Assembly (NCBI GenBank): GCA_031119595.1
Contig: JAVHXX010000025.1
Span: 1-18,376 of the forward strand
DNA from: Patulibacter sp.
GTDB lineage: Bacteria; Actinomycetota; Thermoleophilia; Solirubrobacterales; Solirubrobacteraceae
Length of the DNA stretch: 18,376 nucleotides
Reading direction: 5' to 3'
In this document: positions 1 through 6,533 of the stretch, piece after piece
Layout: the number at the start of each line of letters is the position of its first letter
How positions within the stretch are numbered: the stretch's first letter is position 1
Notes under the pieces: generated by a model
What the model saw: the letters and a program-made list of their open reading frames with translations, nothing else
The model's database searches: none
Told to the model about the DNA's origin: nothing
Made by a program: the position numbers and the translations under genes

Positions 1-1
1 T

Positions 2-121
2 GTCCTTGGTGTAGGTCGGGTGCTCCGGAGCCGCGGCTGCGGTCCGCTGAACGGCCTCGTGAGCCCGCTCACGAAGGGCGGCGGCAACGCGATCGTCCTC
101 AGCCTCACCCCGGCTCCGTAG
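2..121 (+). CDS. 3' end of an unidentified gene (partial)
   Basis: Only the last 39 codons are in the window, so no function can be given. Read from position 2, the frame is open to a TAG at 119-121 and ends in GNAIVLSLTPAP. From about codon 8 onward the third positions are almost all G or C, as in the clear genes of this window, which favours this frame over the other open one. The hydrophobic beta-strand-like ending would fit the last strand of a secreted or beta-rich domain, but that is a guess. A strong hairpin starts 48 bases after the stop. Confidence 0.5.
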   Translation, partial: VLGVGRVLRSRGCGPLNGLVSPLTKGGGNAIVLSLTPAP

Positions 122-169
122 GGGTCACGGCTCCATCCGCGGACGGGCTGCGCTGACGCGCGGCCTGCG

Positions 170-197
170 GGGGGTGGGTGCGACGGCACCCACCCCC
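170..197 (+). terminator. Strong hairpin, probable terminator of the upstream gene
   Basis: GGGGGTGGGTGC (170-181) and GCACCCACCCCC (186-197) form a perfect 12-bp stem with the 4-base loop GACG. It lies 48 bases after the stop at 121. There is no T-run behind it, which is common for terminators of GC-rich actinobacteria. Confidence 0.6.
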
Positions 198-205
198 ATT
201 CGCCG

Positions 206-225
206 CCGGCGTCCTGGGACGCCGG
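206..225. other. Second hairpin of a tandem array
   Basis: CCGGCGTC (206-213) and GACGCCGG (218-225) pair perfectly over 8 bp around a CTGG loop. It sits 8 bases after the previous hairpin and 9 bases before the next one. Its role is unknown; it may be part of a multi-hairpin terminator. Confidence 0.5.
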
Positions 226-234
226 TCAGGGACA

Positions 235-266
235 CGAGGGCCCCGGCTTGGCTGCCGGGGCCCTCG
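235..266. terminator. Third hairpin, 13-bp stem, possible bidirectional terminator
   Basis: CGAGGGCCCCGGC (235-247) pairs with GCCGGGGCCCTCG (254-266) without mismatch, around the 6-base loop TTGGCT. This is the strongest stem in the window. A smaller 5-bp hairpin, GGTCG (266-270) with CGACC (275-279), follows directly. No T-run is present. Confidence 0.6.
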
Positions 267-312
267 GTCGTTCACGACCAGCCCTGACGGCCGCCGGCGC
301 CTGCCGCGGTGG

Positions 313-318
313 GAGCAT
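313..318 (+). promoter_or_regulatory. Weak -10 element for a leaderless cupin mRNA
   Basis: GAGCAT has the two most conserved -10 bases (A at position 2, T at position 6). It ends exactly 6 bases before the ATG at 325, the spacing seen at other starts in this window. The first T is missing, so the call rests on position more than sequence. Confidence 0.3.
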
Positions 319-324
319 CGCCCC

Positions 325-792
325 ATGCGCCGCGTCAACATCGCCGACCCCGAGTTCACCTACGACCCCGACGACCCCGAGGGCTTCCGCGCTGGAACGT
401 TCCGCTACGGCGGGAAGGTCGGTGCCAGGAACACCGGGTCGACCGTCTACGAGATCCCGCCAGGGCAATCGATCTGCCCGTATCACTACGAGGTCGCCGA
501 AGAGGAATGGCTGCTCGTGCTGATCGGGCGTCCGACGTTGCGCACGCCGACCGGCAAGGAGCAGCTCGAGCCGTTCGACAGCGTGTTCTTCCCGCCGGGA
601 CCCGACGGCGCGCACGCAGTGCTCAACGGGACGGACGAGCCGGTGCGGGTGCTCATGTACTCCGACAGTCGGCCGCCGGCGGTGTGCGTCTACCCCGATT
701 CCGACAAGATCGGGGTCGATACCGGACAGGCCGACTCGAGTGGGAACTTCCTCCGCTCCAGCCGCGTCGGGTACTACGAGGGCGAGGTCTGA
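325..792 (+). CDS. Cupin-domain protein
   Basis: This 155-residue protein is a single-domain cupin, a small beta-barrel fold that usually holds one metal ion. The first cupin motif is around residues 50-75 (PGQSICPYHYEVAEEEW), with an H-x-Y in place of the usual H-x-H and a following glutamate. The second motif is around residues 90-105 (FFPPGPDGAHAVLN). Substrate and reaction cannot be read from the sequence; relatives include sugar isomerases, dioxygenases and binding proteins. The ATG at 325 is preferred over an in-frame ATG at 178, because the added 49 residues are Arg/Pro-rich and cover the intergenic hairpins. The 3' end overlaps trhO tail to tail by 19 bp (774-792). Confidence 0.85.
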   Translation: MRRVNIADPEFTYDPDDPEGFRAGTFRYGGKVGARNTGSTVYEIPPGQSICPYHYEVAEEEWLLVLIGRPTLRTPTGKEQLEPFDSVFFPPGPDGAHAVLNGTDEPVRVLMYSDSRPPAVCVYPDSDKIGVDTGQADSSGNFLRSSRVGYYEGEV

Positions 793-1682
793 GGCACGCC
801 GACGCACGCCTCGCAGACCACGTACTGCTCGCGCCCTCCGGCGGGCAGGTCATAGGTCTCGACGTTGCTCGTCGGCGCCTCGCAGCGGATGCACCGCCCG
901 ATGACGGCGGCCTCCGGGGAGAACTCCATGCGACCGCGGCCGTCGAAGACGTACAGCGACCCGGACCAGAGCCCGCCGTCGCCGTAGACCTCGCCGTACC
1001 GGGCGATGCCGCCGTCGAGTTGGTAGACGTCCTCGAAGCCGCGCTGCTTCATGAGGCTGCTCAGCACCTCGCACCGCACGCCGCCGGTGCAGTACGTGAC
1101 CACGGGCCTGCCCTTGAGATCGTCGTACTTGCCGGAGTCGAGTTCCCCGACGAAGTCCGCGGTCGTGTTCACGTCGGGGACGATCGCTCCGTCGAACCGG
1201 CCGATCGCCGCCTCGTAGGCATTCCGGCCGTCGAAGAAGACGACCTCCTCGCCGCGGGCCGCGACGAGCTCGTGGAGCTCCTGCGGCGTGAGGTGCGTGC
1301 CGCCGCCGACCACCCCGGCGCCGTCGACGGCGAGGTCGCCCGGGGCGCCGAACGTGACGAGCTCCCGCCGTACCTTCACCGACAGCTTCGGGAAGTCGAG
1401 CGACTCGCGGTAGCCCGAAGGCCCTGGCTCGACCGTGGTCGCGGTGCCCTCGCTCCACTTGAAGCCCGTCCCCTTGAACGGGGCGTAGTCGCGGGTCTTG
1501 CGGATGTACTTCTTGAGCGCGGGGAGCTCGCCGCCGACCGTGCCGTTCATGCCGTGCTCGGAGAGCAGGATCCGGCCGCGCAGGCCCAGCGACTCGCAGA
1601 GATCGCGCTGCCAGAGCCGCACGGCCTCCGGATCCGCGAGCGGCGCGAACACGTAATAGAGCAGGATCTTCGGGATCGCCAC
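774..1682 (-). CDS. trhO: tRNA uridine(34) hydroxylase, rhodanese family (TrhO/YceA)
   Basis: TrhO uses a rhodanese domain to make 5-hydroxyuridine at the wobble position (U34) of certain tRNAs. The 302-residue product has the usual order: an N-terminal ferredoxin-like domain (about 1-100, with LLYYVFAPLADPEA and LLSEHGMNGTVGG), a rhodanese domain (about 130-240) with active-site loop CTGGVRCE and catalytic Cys198, and a C-terminal tail. The tail carries two CxxC pairs (Cys264/267 and Cys290/293) that look like a zinc ribbon. The start is a GTG at 1682-1680, chosen because the conserved N-terminus begins right after it. No Shine-Dalgarno is visible; a weak -10 ends 6 bases upstream, suggesting a leaderless mRNA. 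The gene diverges from the ybaK homologue across 17 bp, and both act on tRNA. Confidence 0.95.
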   Translation of the reverse strand: MAIPKILLYYVFAPLADPEAVRLWQRDLCESLGLRGRILLSEHGMNGTVGGELPALKKYIRKTRDYAPFKGTGFKWSEGTATTVEPGPSGYRESLDFPKLSVKVRRELVTFGAPGDLAVDGAGVVGGGTHLTPQELHELVAARGEEVVFFDGRNAYEAAIGRFDGAIVPDVNTTADFVGELDSGKYDDLKGRPVVTYCTGGVRCEVLSSLMKQRGFEDVYQLDGGIARYGEVYGDGGLWSGSLYVFDGRGRMEFSPEAAVIGRCIRCEAPTSNVETYDLPAGGREQYVVCEACVGVPQTSPS

Positions 1683-1687
1683 CCGCG

Positions 1688-1693
1688 TATGGT
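1688..1693 (+). promoter_or_regulatory. -10 element TATGGT for a leaderless ybaK-type mRNA
   Basis: TATGGT matches TANNNT and ends 6 bases before the ATG at 1700, so transcription would start at or next to the start codon. No ribosome-binding site is present. Any -35 element would lie inside the first codons of trhO; no clear TTGAC-like box is visible there. Confidence 0.6.
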
Positions 1694-1694
1694 C
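1689..1694 (-). promoter_or_regulatory. -10 element of trhO (reverse half of a mirrored promoter)
   Basis: Read leftward, the hexamer is GACCAT. It has A at position 2 and T at position 6 and ends 6 bases before the GTG start of trhO. It shares five of its six base pairs with the -10 of the divergent ybaK-type gene. It is weaker than the forward element. Confidence 0.4.
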
Positions 1695-1699
1695 GCAGG

Positions 1700-2173
1700 A
1701 TGCCCGGGACTCCTGCCACCGTGGCGCTGACCGCCGCCGGCGTCGCGTTCACCGAACACCCCTACGACCACGACCCCGCGAACCGGAACTTCGGCGAGGA
1801 GGCCGCGGAGGTGCTCGGCCTCGACCCCGAGCAGGTCTTCAAGACGCTCATGGTCGACGTCGACGGCCGGCTCACCGTCGCGATCGTGCCGGTCACCGGC
1901 AAGCTCGACCTCGGGGCGCTCGCCGCGGCGGCCGGCGGGAAACGCGCGGCGATGGCCGACAGGGCCGTGGCCGAGCGCAAGACCGGATACCTCGTCGGCG
2001 GCATCTCGCCGATCGGCCAGAAGACCGCGCTCCCGACCGTCATCGACGAGACCGTCGAGCTCTTCGACACCGTGTTCGTGTCCGGCGGGCGCCGGGGGTT
2101 CGACATCGAGCTCGCGCCTGCGGATCTCATCGCGGTGACCGGGGCGACGATCGCGGCGATCGCGCGCGACTGA
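1700..2173 (+). CDS. ybaK: YbaK/EbsC-family Cys-tRNA(Pro) deacylase
   Basis: This 157-residue protein is a free-standing YbaK-type editing domain. The family hydrolyses cysteine wrongly attached to tRNA(Pro), a mistake that prolyl-tRNA synthetase makes. Family marks include VFKTLMV with the conserved catalytic lysine at Lys48, GYLVGGISPIGQKTALPTVID near the middle, and SGGRRGFDIELAPADL near the end. The length is normal for the family. The ATG at 1700 is the only sensible start and has a -10 hexamer 6 bases upstream instead of a Shine-Dalgarno. The gene pairs divergently with trhO, another tRNA-acting enzyme. Other members of the superfamily edit other aminoacyl-tRNAs, so the exact substrate is by family. 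Confidence 0.92.
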   Translation: MPGTPATVALTAAGVAFTEHPYDHDPANRNFGEEAAEVLGLDPEQVFKTLMVDVDGRLTVAIVPVTGKLDLGALAAAAGGKRAAMADRAVAERKTGYLVGGISPIGQKTALPTVIDETVELFDTVFVSGGRRGFDIELAPADLIAVTGATIAAIARD

Positions 2174-2192
2174 GCACCGGACCGCCGCGCGA

Positions 2193-2215
2193 GTCGACGC
2201 CGTTCCGGCGTCGGC
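2193..2215 (+). terminator. Possible terminator hairpin after ybaK
   Basis: CGACGCC (2195-2201) pairs with GGCGTCG (2207-2213) around a 5-base loop. A T-G and a G-C pair can extend it outward. It lies 22 bases after the stop codon. No T-run follows. Confidence 0.45.
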
Positions 2216-2269
2216 CGTGCAGGAAAGCGGACACCGTCGGCTCATTGTCGACTGACACGCAACATGCGC

Positions 2270-2352
2270 GGAGGACGTCCCTCCTCCTGTTAGGTTCGCT
2301 GAGTCACCTGGTTGCAGGTGGTGCCAAACGACCCAGTGCGCCGAGGTACCGC
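2270..2352 (+). promoter_or_regulatory. Promoter and structured leader of the hybrid kinase gene
   Basis: This stretch has unusually high A/T content for the window and non-coding features. GGAGG (2270-2274) and CCTCC (2280-2284) can form a hairpin around ACGTC. TAGGTT at 2291-2296 fits a TANNNT -10 element. CACCTG (2305-2310) and CAGGTG (2315-2320) form a perfect 6-bp hairpin around GTTG. GAGG at 2343-2346 is a Shine-Dalgarno 6 bases before the GTG at 2353. No convincing -35 box was found. Confidence 0.4.
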
Positions 2353-4326
2353 GTGCTTCCACCCAGCCGCCAAGATCCGACGCCGGCCGTCCCACCGCGG
2401 ACCGTCGACTTCGACATCGGATTCCGGTTGTCGATGATCGTCGACCCGGACGGTCTCGTGCGGCACGTCGCGGAATCGCATGGCATCGACGCTCCGCCCG
2501 CCGAGGCGTTCGTCGGCCGGACCGTCATGGACCTCTCGGCCCGGCACGGCGGTGGCGAGGAACGTGCCGCGCTCTGGTCCGCACGCCTGGCGAGCGCTCG
2601 GGAGGCGACCGAGTCCGTCCACTACGCCGACGCACCGCCCGGCTCCCCGCCGGGGACACCGACGACGGTGGAGGCCACCGTCACGCCGGTCCGCGCCGCG
2701 ACCGGCGAGCTCCAGGCGATCCACGTCGTCATCGACGACCGCACCGCCGGCCTGGAGGCGCGCCGGGTGCTCGAGGAGCGTGCCGCCGAAGCCCGCGCGC
2801 AGGAGTCCCAGCTCCGTGCGGCGCTCGCGATGACCGGCCTGGGACGCTTCGAGCTCACCCTCGGGGACGACGTCGCCCTGAGCGGGGACGCACGGTTCTG
2901 GCAGATCATGGGGCTCGAGGCCGAGCCGTTCGTGCCATTGCCCGGCGCCGTCGAACGGTACTTCGAGATGCTGCACCGCGAGGACGTCGGATGGGTGCAG
3001 GCGGCCTTCGAGGCCGCCGTCGCGGGCGGCCCCGACTACGAGGTCGAGTACCGGTTCGACCGACCGACGGACGACGGCGCCGAGGAGCGCTGGGTCGCCG
3101 TGATCGGCCGCGTCGAGTTCGGGGAGGCCGGGCCGATCCGCCTCGTGGGCGCCATGGAGGACGTCACCGACCGACGTCGTGGCGAGGAGATCCGGTTGCT
3201 GGCCCAGAAGCGCGAGGTGATCGGCACGCTGGCCGGCGGCATCGCCCACGACTTCAACAACGTGATCAGCGCGATCCTCAGCAATGCGACCGTCGCCCGG
3301 CGCGAGGTCGAGAGCGGGGCGTCACCGCTCACGAGCATCACCGAGATCGCCCGCGGCGCCGTCCGAGCCGCGGATCTGACCCGCCAGATGCTGGCCTACA
3401 GCCGCGAGGACGAGCCGAGCCGCGGCGACCTCGACCTCGGGGAGATCGCGCGCGAGGCATGCTCGTTCGTCCGGCCGACGCTGCCGCCCGGCATCGAGCT
3501 GCGCCTCGACACGGCGCCCGCCCTCCCGCCGGTCCGCGGCGACGCGGCCCAGCTCCATCAGCTCGTGATGAACCTCGTCACGAACGCCGGCCAGGCGATC
3601 GACGGCACGGGCACCGTGGAGGTCGCGGTCGGGCCCGTCGAGCCCGTCGGTTCGGAACCGACGTGCGGCGTCGAGGTCGTCGTCCGCGACACCGGCCGGG
3701 GGATGTCGGACGCAGTTCGGGGCCGTGCGTTCGACCCGTTCTTCACCGCGCGCCCGGCGGGCGGGGGCACCGGTCTCGGACTCCCGGCCGCGCTCACCAT
3801 CGCGCGATCGCACGACGGCACGATCACCATCGAGAGCGAGGTCGGGGTCGGCACGACCGTGCGGTGCGTGCTCCCGACCTCGGCGACGCCGCCTGAGCCA
3901 GACGCTGCGGCCCCCGTCGACGACCCCGGCGTGGACGAGCCGCCGGAGGCCCGGCGGCCGCGGGTGCTGTTCGTCGACGACGAGCAGGCCCTGGCCCGCC
4001 TCGCCGAGCGGGCACTCCCCATGAGCGGCTGCGATGCCACGGTCTTCGTCGACCCGCATCTCGCCCTCGATGCCTTCGCCGCCACACCCGGGGCGTTCGA
4101 CGCGCTCGTGACCGATCTCGCCATGCCGGGCCTCAGCGGGCTCGAGCTCATCGACCGCATCCGCGGGATCCGCGGCGATCTGCCCGTGGTCCTCACGACC
4201 GGGTTCCTGAGCGGCGAGGAGCGGCGCGACGCGGACGCCCGGGGCGTCGATGCGATCCTGCCGAAGCCGTGCGCGATCGGCGATCTCGCCGACACGGTGA
4301 TCGGGCTCGTCGGCGCGGCCGGCTAG
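2353..4326 (+). CDS. Hybrid sensor histidine kinase, PAS-PAS-HisKA-HATPase with C-terminal receiver
   Basis: This 657-residue protein senses an unknown signal and passes phosphate from a kinase core to its own receiver. Two PAS-like domains (about 15-125 and 155-275) are joined by a short coiled segment (EARRVLEERAAEARAQESQ). The HisKA box LAGGIAHDFNN places the phosphorylated histidine at His299. The ATPase domain shows the N box (NLVTNAGQA, Asn411), G1 box (DTGRGM, Asp446) and G2 box (GGGTGLGLP, about 470-477). The receiver (about 536-655) has acidic Asp542/Asp543, phospho-acceptor Asp588, Thr615/616 and Lys638. There is no membrane segment, so it is probably cytoplasmic. I chose the GTG at 2353 because it has a Shine-Dalgarno; an in-frame TTG at 2245 would add 36 residues with rare TTA and AAA codons. 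No partner regulator gene is adjacent. Confidence 0.92.
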   Translation: MLPPSRQDPTPAVPPRTVDFDIGFRLSMIVDPDGLVRHVAESHGIDAPPAEAFVGRTVMDLSARHGGGEERAALWSARLASAREATESVHYADAPPGSPPGTPTTVEATVTPVRAATGELQAIHVVIDDRTAGLEARRVLEERAAEARAQESQLRAALAMTGLGRFELTLGDDVALSGDARFWQIMGLEAEPFVPLPGAVERYFEMLHREDVGWVQAAFEAAVAGGPDYEVEYRFDRPTDDGAEERWVAVIGRVEFGEAGPIRLVGAMEDVTDRRRGEEIRLLAQKREVIGTLAGGIAHDFNNVISAILSNATVARREVESGASPLTSITEIARGAVRAADLTRQMLAYSREDEPSRGDLDLGEIAREACSFVRPTLPPGIELRLDTAPALPPVRGDAAQLHQLVMNLVTNAGQAIDGTGTVEVAVGPVEPVGSEPTCGVEVVVRDTGRGMSDAVRGRAFDPFFTARPAGGGTGLGLPAALTIARSHDGTITIESEVGVGTTVRCVLPTSATPPEPDAAAPVDDPGVDEPPEARRPRVLFVDDEQALARLAERALPMSGCDATVFVDPHLALDAFAATPGAFDALVTDLAMPGLSGLELIDRIRGIRGDLPVVLTTGFLSGEERRDADARGVDAILPKPCAIGDLADTVIGLVGAAG

Positions 4327-4826
4327 GCCGCCGGGGCCGCGCCGTCGACCGGCGCCCCGTCGGCTGCGGCCCGCAGTGCCGCGAGGTCGAGCTTCTTCAT
4401 GCCGAACATCGCCTGCATCGCGCGCTCCGCGCGGGTCGGGTCCGGGTCGGCGAAGACGTCGTCCATGCCGTCCGGGACGACCTGCCACGACACGCCGTAC
4501 CGGTCCTTGAGCCACCCGCACGGCCCCTCTTCGCCACCGTCGGTGAGCTTCGCCCAGTACGCGTCGACCTCAGCCTGGTCCGCGCATGTGATCATGAGCG
4601 AGATCGCCTCGGTGAAGGGGAACTGCGGTCCGCCGTTGATGCCGATGAAGCGCTGGCCGTCGAGCTCGAACTCGACCGTCATCGGCGTGCCCTCGGGGCC
4701 CGGCCCGGCCGCCGTGTAGTTCGCGATCGTCACGATCCGCGAGTTCGGGAAGACCGAGCAGTAGAACTCGGCGGCGTCGGTGGCGTCGCCGTCGAACCAG
4801 AGGTTGGGGATGATCGGTCGCAGCAT
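4323..4826 (-). CDS. VOC/PhnB-like (3-demethylubiquinone methyltransferase-like fold) protein
   Basis: This 167-residue protein belongs to the PhnB-like branch of the vicinal-oxygen-chelate (glyoxalase/bleomycin resistance) superfamily. Signature stretches are IIPNLWFDGDATDAAEFYCSVF near the start, GPGPEGTPMTVEFELDGQRF in the middle, and CGWLKDRYGVSWQVVP with the QAMFGMKKLDLAAL tail. No substrate can be assigned. The ATG at 4826 has a good Shine-Dalgarno (AGGAG, 6 bases upstream), unlike most genes here. That site is buried in a long-range hairpin with sequence just after the upstream deacetylase gene. The stop codon overlaps the stop of the convergent kinase gene within CTAG (4323-4326). A distant paralogue lies at 10165-10569. 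Confidence 0.9.
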   Translation of the reverse strand: MLRPIIPNLWFDGDATDAAEFYCSVFPNSRIVTIANYTAAGPGPEGTPMTVEFELDGQRFIGINGGPQFPFTEAISLMITCADQAEVDAYWAKLTDGGEEGPCGWLKDRYGVSWQVVPDGMDDVFADPDPTRAERAMQAMFGMKKLDLAALRAAADGAPVDGAAPAA

Positions 4827-4889
4827 GGCGGTCTCCTGTGGGGCGGTGGCACGCGTCCCGTCGGCGCGCGTCCGAGGAGGTAGACCGCC
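4827..4889 (-). promoter_or_regulatory. Long-range hairpin burying the Shine-Dalgarno of the VOC gene
   Basis: On the leftward transcript, GGCGGTCT-A-CCT (4889 to 4878) can pair with AGGAGACCGCC (4837 to 4827), giving 11 bp with one bulged A. The second arm contains the Shine-Dalgarno AGGAG and touches the ATG at 4826. The loop is 40 bases. The first arm begins 22 bases after the stop of the deacetylase gene, so the structure forms only in transcripts starting upstream of 4889. It could also help termination. Confidence 0.5.
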
Positions 4890-4910
4890 GGAGCGGCCCG
4901 AACTCATCGG

Positions 4911-5861
4911 TCAGCCGACGCCGACCTGGATCGGCGGCTGTCGGAGCGGCGGCGGGGCGTCGTAGAGCAGCCGCGGGATCGTGACGAGGTGGTAGTGCTT
5001 CGCCCGCAGCTTCTTGATGATCTGGGGCAGCGCGGCGATCGTCTGCGACCGGTCGCCGCCGGCGTCGTGCATCAGCACGATCGCGCCCGGCCGGACGCCG
5101 TCCATCACGTTCTGCACGATCTTGGCGACGCCGGGGCGCATGTAGTCCTGACTGTCGACGGTCCAGAGGACCGTGAGCATGTGGCGACGGTTCAGGAGGC
5201 CGAGCGTGGTGTGGTCGAACGCCCCGAACGGAGGCCGGAAGAGCCGTGGCACGCTGCCGCCCGCGGCCGTGATCACGCCGGCGGCATCGTCGAGTTCGGA
5301 CGCCTGCTGGTCGGCGTCCATCGACGAGAGACGCCCATGCGTCTCCGTGTGGTTGCCGAGCACGAACGACGGATCCTTCAGCTGCGCATGTTCGGCGTCG
5401 GTGAAGACCTTCGCCGCCTGCCCGACCTGGAAGAACGTCGCGGGAACCTTGTACCGCTCGAGCACCCGCGCGACCCGCAGGGTGTACGGCCCGGGGCCGT
5501 CGTCGAAGGTGAGGGCGACGTCACGGTTGCGTTTGCCGGCCACGGCGACGAGCGGCATCCGGGCGAGCGTCTTCTGGACGGCCTGGTCCTCGAGCTGCCG
5601 CAGCGTCGGCTTGACGAGCTTCGTCGTGGCCTGCACGGCCGGCGGTCTCAACGTGACCGGGGTCGTCTCGGTTCCACCGCTGAACAGGGCCCGGATCCCG
5701 AACGCGAGCAGCAGGACGGCGAGGAGCAGCGACGCGCCCGCGACGGTGCGGCGGCGTCGGTAGATCTGCTGTTGCTTGGCGTGGGCGCGCCGTGCCGCAA
5801 GCGCGGCGTCGGCCGTCTCGGAGGAGTCGTCGTGCACGGTGGGGAGCCCGGCCGCGGACAT
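4911..5861 (-). CDS. Membrane-anchored polysaccharide deacetylase (NodB domain)
   Basis: This 316-residue protein is a type II membrane protein: a short cytoplasmic basic stretch (RRRR at 35-38), one helix (about 39-60), then an extracellular linker and a NodB domain (about 112-300). NodB enzymes remove acetyl groups from peptidoglycan, chitin-like or other polysaccharides using a metal ion. All five motifs are visible: LTFDDGPG (Asp120, Asp121), GNHTETHG (metal-binding His171 and His175), RLFRPPFGAFD, TVDSQDY and IVLMHDAGG (His265). A role in cell-wall modification is inferred. The ATG at 5861 gives the normal anchor; longer in-frame starts run into Arg/Pro/Ser-rich sequence overlapping the next gene. 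TACCGT lies 18 bases upstream and may be its -10. Confidence 0.92.
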   Translation of the reverse strand: MSAAGLPTVHDDSSETADAALAARRAHAKQQQIYRRRRTVAGASLLLAVLLLAFGIRALFSGGTETTPVTLRPPAVQATTKLVKPTLRQLEDQAVQKTLARMPLVAVAGKRNRDVALTFDDGPGPYTLRVARVLERYKVPATFFQVGQAAKVFTDAEHAQLKDPSFVLGNHTETHGRLSSMDADQQASELDDAAGVITAAGGSVPRLFRPPFGAFDHTTLGLLNRRHMLTVLWTVDSQDYMRPGVAKIVQNVMDGVRPGAIVLMHDAGGDRSQTIAALPQIIKKLRAKHYHLVTIPRLLYDAPPPLRQPPIQVGVG

Positions 5862-5991
5862 CGGCCGGGAGCACGCCCGACGGTACCGAGACGGACCGGC
5901 GCGCGACGCCACCGGGAGGGAAGCTGCAGGTCCGGGCGCGCCGCAACCCCGGCCGCGTCGCGGCGCAGTCCCGGTCCGCCGGTCGCGACGG

Positions 5992-6426
5992 TCAGCGGTC
6001 GAGCATCGAGCGGTGGCCGAGGACCCTCGTGACGGTGAGTTCGACGGCGACGCGGCGGGGGTTCTCACGAGGCGTTCGGTAGCGCGCGGTGTACCGCGCG
6101 ACGGCGTCGGCGATCGCCTCCGGATCGGTCGTCGTACGGGCGATCCCCTCGAGCGTGATCCACCGCGGACCGTCGATCTGGCAGAGCGCGGCCGCGACGC
6201 CGCCCGTCGCGTTGCGCGCCTTCTGGCTCGTCCCCGACGTGATCACCCGCGCGATGCCGGTGGCCGGATCGAAGGTGAAGCCGACGGGGGTCACGTGCGG
6301 CGTGCCGGTCGGCCTCAGGCTCGAGAACGTCGCGAGATGGCGCTCCGCGAGGAAGGCGAGCGCCTCCTCGGTGAGCTGGTGCGGACCGGCGCTCACCGGG
6401 CGCCCGTCGATGGGTTGGTGCGGCAT
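5992..6426 (-). CDS. PPOX-class, probably F420-dependent, flavin-fold protein
   Basis: This 144-residue protein has the split beta-barrel of the pyridoxamine-phosphate-oxidase-like family, in the small actinobacterial type thought to use cofactor F420. Typical stretches are LAERHLATFSSLRPTGTPHVTPVGFTFDPATG, VITSGTSQKARNA and AALCQIDGPRWITLEGIARTTTDPE. Members reduce diverse substrates or sequester cofactor, so no reaction is given. The ATG at 6426 is the first good start; a GTG at Val11 is an alternative. Neither has a clear Shine-Dalgarno. A possible -10 (TAGGTT, 6489 to 6484) would give a leader of about 50 bases. The gene heads a leftward run followed by the deacetylase and VOC genes. Confidence 0.85.
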   Translation of the reverse strand: MPHQPIDGRPVSAGPHQLTEEALAFLAERHLATFSSLRPTGTPHVTPVGFTFDPATGIARVITSGTSQKARNATGGVAAALCQIDGPRWITLEGIARTTTDPEAIADAVARYTARYRTPRENPRRVAVELTVTRVLGHRSMLDR

Positions 6427-6533
6427 GCGCGCCGGAACGGACGTGACATGGCGTGCTCGCAGTCGTACGGGGATGGATCCGTAAACCTAGTCACACCGGA
6501 CGCCGGAGCGGCATCGTTAGCATCCGCTCGGCG
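6427..6533. promoter_or_regulatory. Divergent intergenic region between PPOX and SulP genes
   Basis: This 107-bp gap should hold both promoters. Rightward, TAGCAT (6518-6523) ends 10 bases before the TTG start at 6534, implying a leader of only a few bases. Leftward, TAGGTT (6489 to 6484) is a possible -10. TACGG (6466-6470) and CCGTA (6479-6483) form an inverted repeat that could be an operator. No clear -35 boxes were found. Confidence 0.4.

Noticed and set aside
309..1730. Long rightward open frame (473 codons) across the cupin and trhO genes
   Set aside because: It reads antisense through trhO with Arg/Ala/Pro-rich, family-less sequence. Open frames of this kind are expected opposite GC-rich genes.
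2245..2352. TTG at 2245 as start of the hybrid kinase
   Set aside because: The added 36 codons include rare TTA and AAA, overlap likely promoter and hairpins, and lack a Shine-Dalgarno, unlike the GTG at 2353.
2290..2352. Known riboswitch (cyclic di-GMP or cyclic di-AMP type) in the kinase leader
   Set aside because: I compared the sequence with the conserved cores I remember and found no match beyond two small hairpins. A covariance-model search would decide.
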